Under the pieces are notes generated by a model, which was not told the DNA's origin, made no database searches, and saw nothing but the letters and a program-made list of their open reading frames with translations. A stretch of 13,210 nucleotides of DNA from JASFTV01 sp050050615 (GTDB lineage Bacteria; Desulfobacterota; DSM-4660; Desulfatiglandales; HGW-15), in contig JASFTV010000070.1 in NCBI GenBank assembly GCA_050050615.1, positions 1 to 13,210 of the forward strand, given 5' to 3'. The position numbers and the translations under genes are program-made. Shown here in pieces: positions 13,139-13,210 of this stretch; the first letter of the stretch is position 1, and each line of letters starts with the position of its first letter.

Positions 13139-13210
13139 CTACGCGTATAGTCTTCTAGCGATGGTTATCTTTTCCACCTCTTTGGTTCCCTCGTAAATCT
13201 CCAGTATCTT
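13139..13210 (-). CDS. Acyl-CoA dehydrogenase, C-terminal end (partial)
   Basis: The minus strand reads in from the right edge for 23 residues and stops at the TAG at 13141-13139. The peptide KILEIYEGTKEVEKITIARR followed by LYA matches the conserved C-terminus of acyl-CoA dehydrogenases (consensus QIYEGTnEIqrlvIAR). The EGT segment contacts the FAD phosphates of the neighbouring subunit. These FAD enzymes oxidise acyl-CoA thioesters to enoyl-CoA in beta-oxidation or amino-acid and aromatic degradation. The exact substrate cannot be told from the fragment. The gene converges on the small basic protein gene. Confidence 0.88.
   Translation of the reverse strand, partial: KILEIYEGTKEVEKITIARRLYA

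Overview
The window looks like ordinary chromosome from a mesophilic, anaerobe-type Desulfobacterota ('Deltaproteobacteria') bacterium. This is inferred from gene content (nadK, DUF4911 and miaB in a row; a stand-alone COG2187-type kinase; MTA/SAH deaminase with a type I purine nucleoside phosphorylase; an acyl-CoA dehydrogenase) and from mid-range base composition. No database search was possible. No prophage, CRISPR array, rRNA or tRNA is visible.

Left arm (1-3233, minus strand): a leftward operon runs purine nucleoside phosphorylase -> MTA/SAH/5'-deoxyadenosine deaminase (mtaD) -> RimK-like ATP-grasp ligase -> a membrane-anchored protein cut by the window edge. The last two genes share an ATGA stop/start overlap. 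Deaminase plus phosphorylase would turn SAM by-products (MTA, SAH, 5'-deoxyadenosine) into inosine-type nucleosides and then hypoxanthine. The phosphorylase has Ile where classical PNPs have the His that binds the ribose 5'-OH, which fits 5'-modified nucleosides.

Divergent intergenic region (3234-4179): almost 1 kb with no convincing gene but rich in palindromes. It contains a 242-bp element bounded by 38-bp near-perfect inverted repeats (36/38), several short hairpins and a possible promoter reading into the element.

Middle (4180-9170, plus strand): a TrpH/YciV-type PHP phosphoesterase, a COG2187-type aminoglycoside-phosphotransferase-like kinase, a small AAA_33/COG0645-type P-loop kinase with an unusual Walker A, and adenine deaminase (ade). 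The two kinase-like genes correspond to halves that are fused in many other bacteria. Here they are separated by about 480 bp of palindromic DNA that has its own extended -10 promoter and a terminator-like hairpin, so a small RNA is possible.

Right arm (9400-13210): nadK, a 14-bp-overlapping DUF4911 gene and miaB form a tight rightward group, followed by a REC-GGDEF response regulator. A 29-residue, extremely basic protein related to the mS38/bS22 ribosomal proteins follows, with its own strong promoter, Shine-Dalgarno and terminator. A convergent acyl-CoA dehydrogenase C-terminus ends the window.

Taken together, many genes act on purines, nucleotides or SAM by-products (PNP, MtaD, Ade, NadK, PHP phosphoesterase, with MiaB as a SAM consumer). 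The most interesting leads are the small ribosomal-protein-like gene, the 242-bp inverted-repeat element, the possible 6.25-6.5 kb RNA, and the altered active sites of the phosphorylase and the small kinase.
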